A DNA stretch of 6,357 nt. Source: Prevotellaceae bacterium (lineage in GTDB: Bacteria; Bacteroidota; Bacteroidia; Bacteroidales; Bacteroidaceae). Each line of letters starts with the position of its first letter. Position 1 is the first letter of the stretch. Shown piece after piece: positions 6,322 to 6,357 of this stretch. The stretch spans positions 1 to 6,357 of the forward strand of contig JAUNQM010000156.1 of NCBI GenBank assembly GCA_030536165.1, in the 5' to 3' direction. Below the pieces are notes generated by a model. It was not told the DNA's origin and made no database searches. It saw nothing but the letters and a program-made list of their open reading frames with translations. A program made the position numbers and the translations under genes.

Positions 6322-6357
6322 TGGGGATTTGGACTCCGAGGTGGGCTTGCCAGGGCA

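Noticed and set aside
6152..6357. DGR template repeat or reverse transcriptase start within the tail
   Set aside because: No near-copy of the FISUMP 3' end is found on the + strand or its complement by eye, and there is no supported open frame.

Overview
The window looks like chromosomal DNA from a member of the Bacteroidales, most likely a gut Prevotella/Bacteroides relative. The protein families are Bacteroidetes-specific (DUF6029-type outer-membrane protein, Omp28-related proteins, Fibrobacter-succinogenes-major-paralogous 'FISUMP' domain). Start codons follow A-rich leaders without a clear Shine-Dalgarno sequence, and the spacers carry short repeats of a kind common in this group. The assignment rests on recognition by eye, not on a search.

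Four genes lie head to tail on the + strand with spacers of 65-74 bases: (1) a 5'-truncated, exported TlpA/thioredoxin-like protein (2-454); (2) a 577-residue outer-membrane beta-barrel candidate of the DUF6029 type (520-2253); (3) a 272-residue Omp28-related lipoprotein (2328-3146); (4) a 978-residue secreted multidomain protein (3215-6151) with two N-terminal beta-rich domains, an Ig-like segment, an Omp28/thioredoxin-like domain, a dockerin-like pair of calcium loops and a C-terminal FISUMP domain. No recognisable Bacteroidetes promoter (TTTG / TAnnTTTG) lies in the spacers, so one transcript starting left of the window is the simplest reading. Genes 1, 3 and 4 each bring a thioredoxin-fold module with a different active-site CxxC (CKPC, CVNC, CGWC), and the barrel protein has six mature cysteines. 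Together they look like an envelope redox/disulfide cassette whose last member displays a large extracellular protein.

Every spacer is occupied by repeat DNA. Spacers 1 and 3 share a degenerate 9-bp tandem repeat that begins at the stop codon; spacer 2 holds a palindromic dispersed repeat; the 206-base tail after gene 4 holds nested hairpins, a 7-G run with a stem-loop, and a 7-bp tandem repeat. No coding region is supported in the tail.

The most interesting point is the extreme C-terminus of gene 4. The FISUMP domain (C-type-lectin-like in general design) ends in a run of NNC/NNT codons at positions that vary in the family, followed by a G+C-rich conserved end. This is what the variable region of a diversity-generating retroelement (DGR) target looks like. 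No template repeat or reverse transcriptase is in the window, so this remains a hypothesis to be tested on the downstream DNA.
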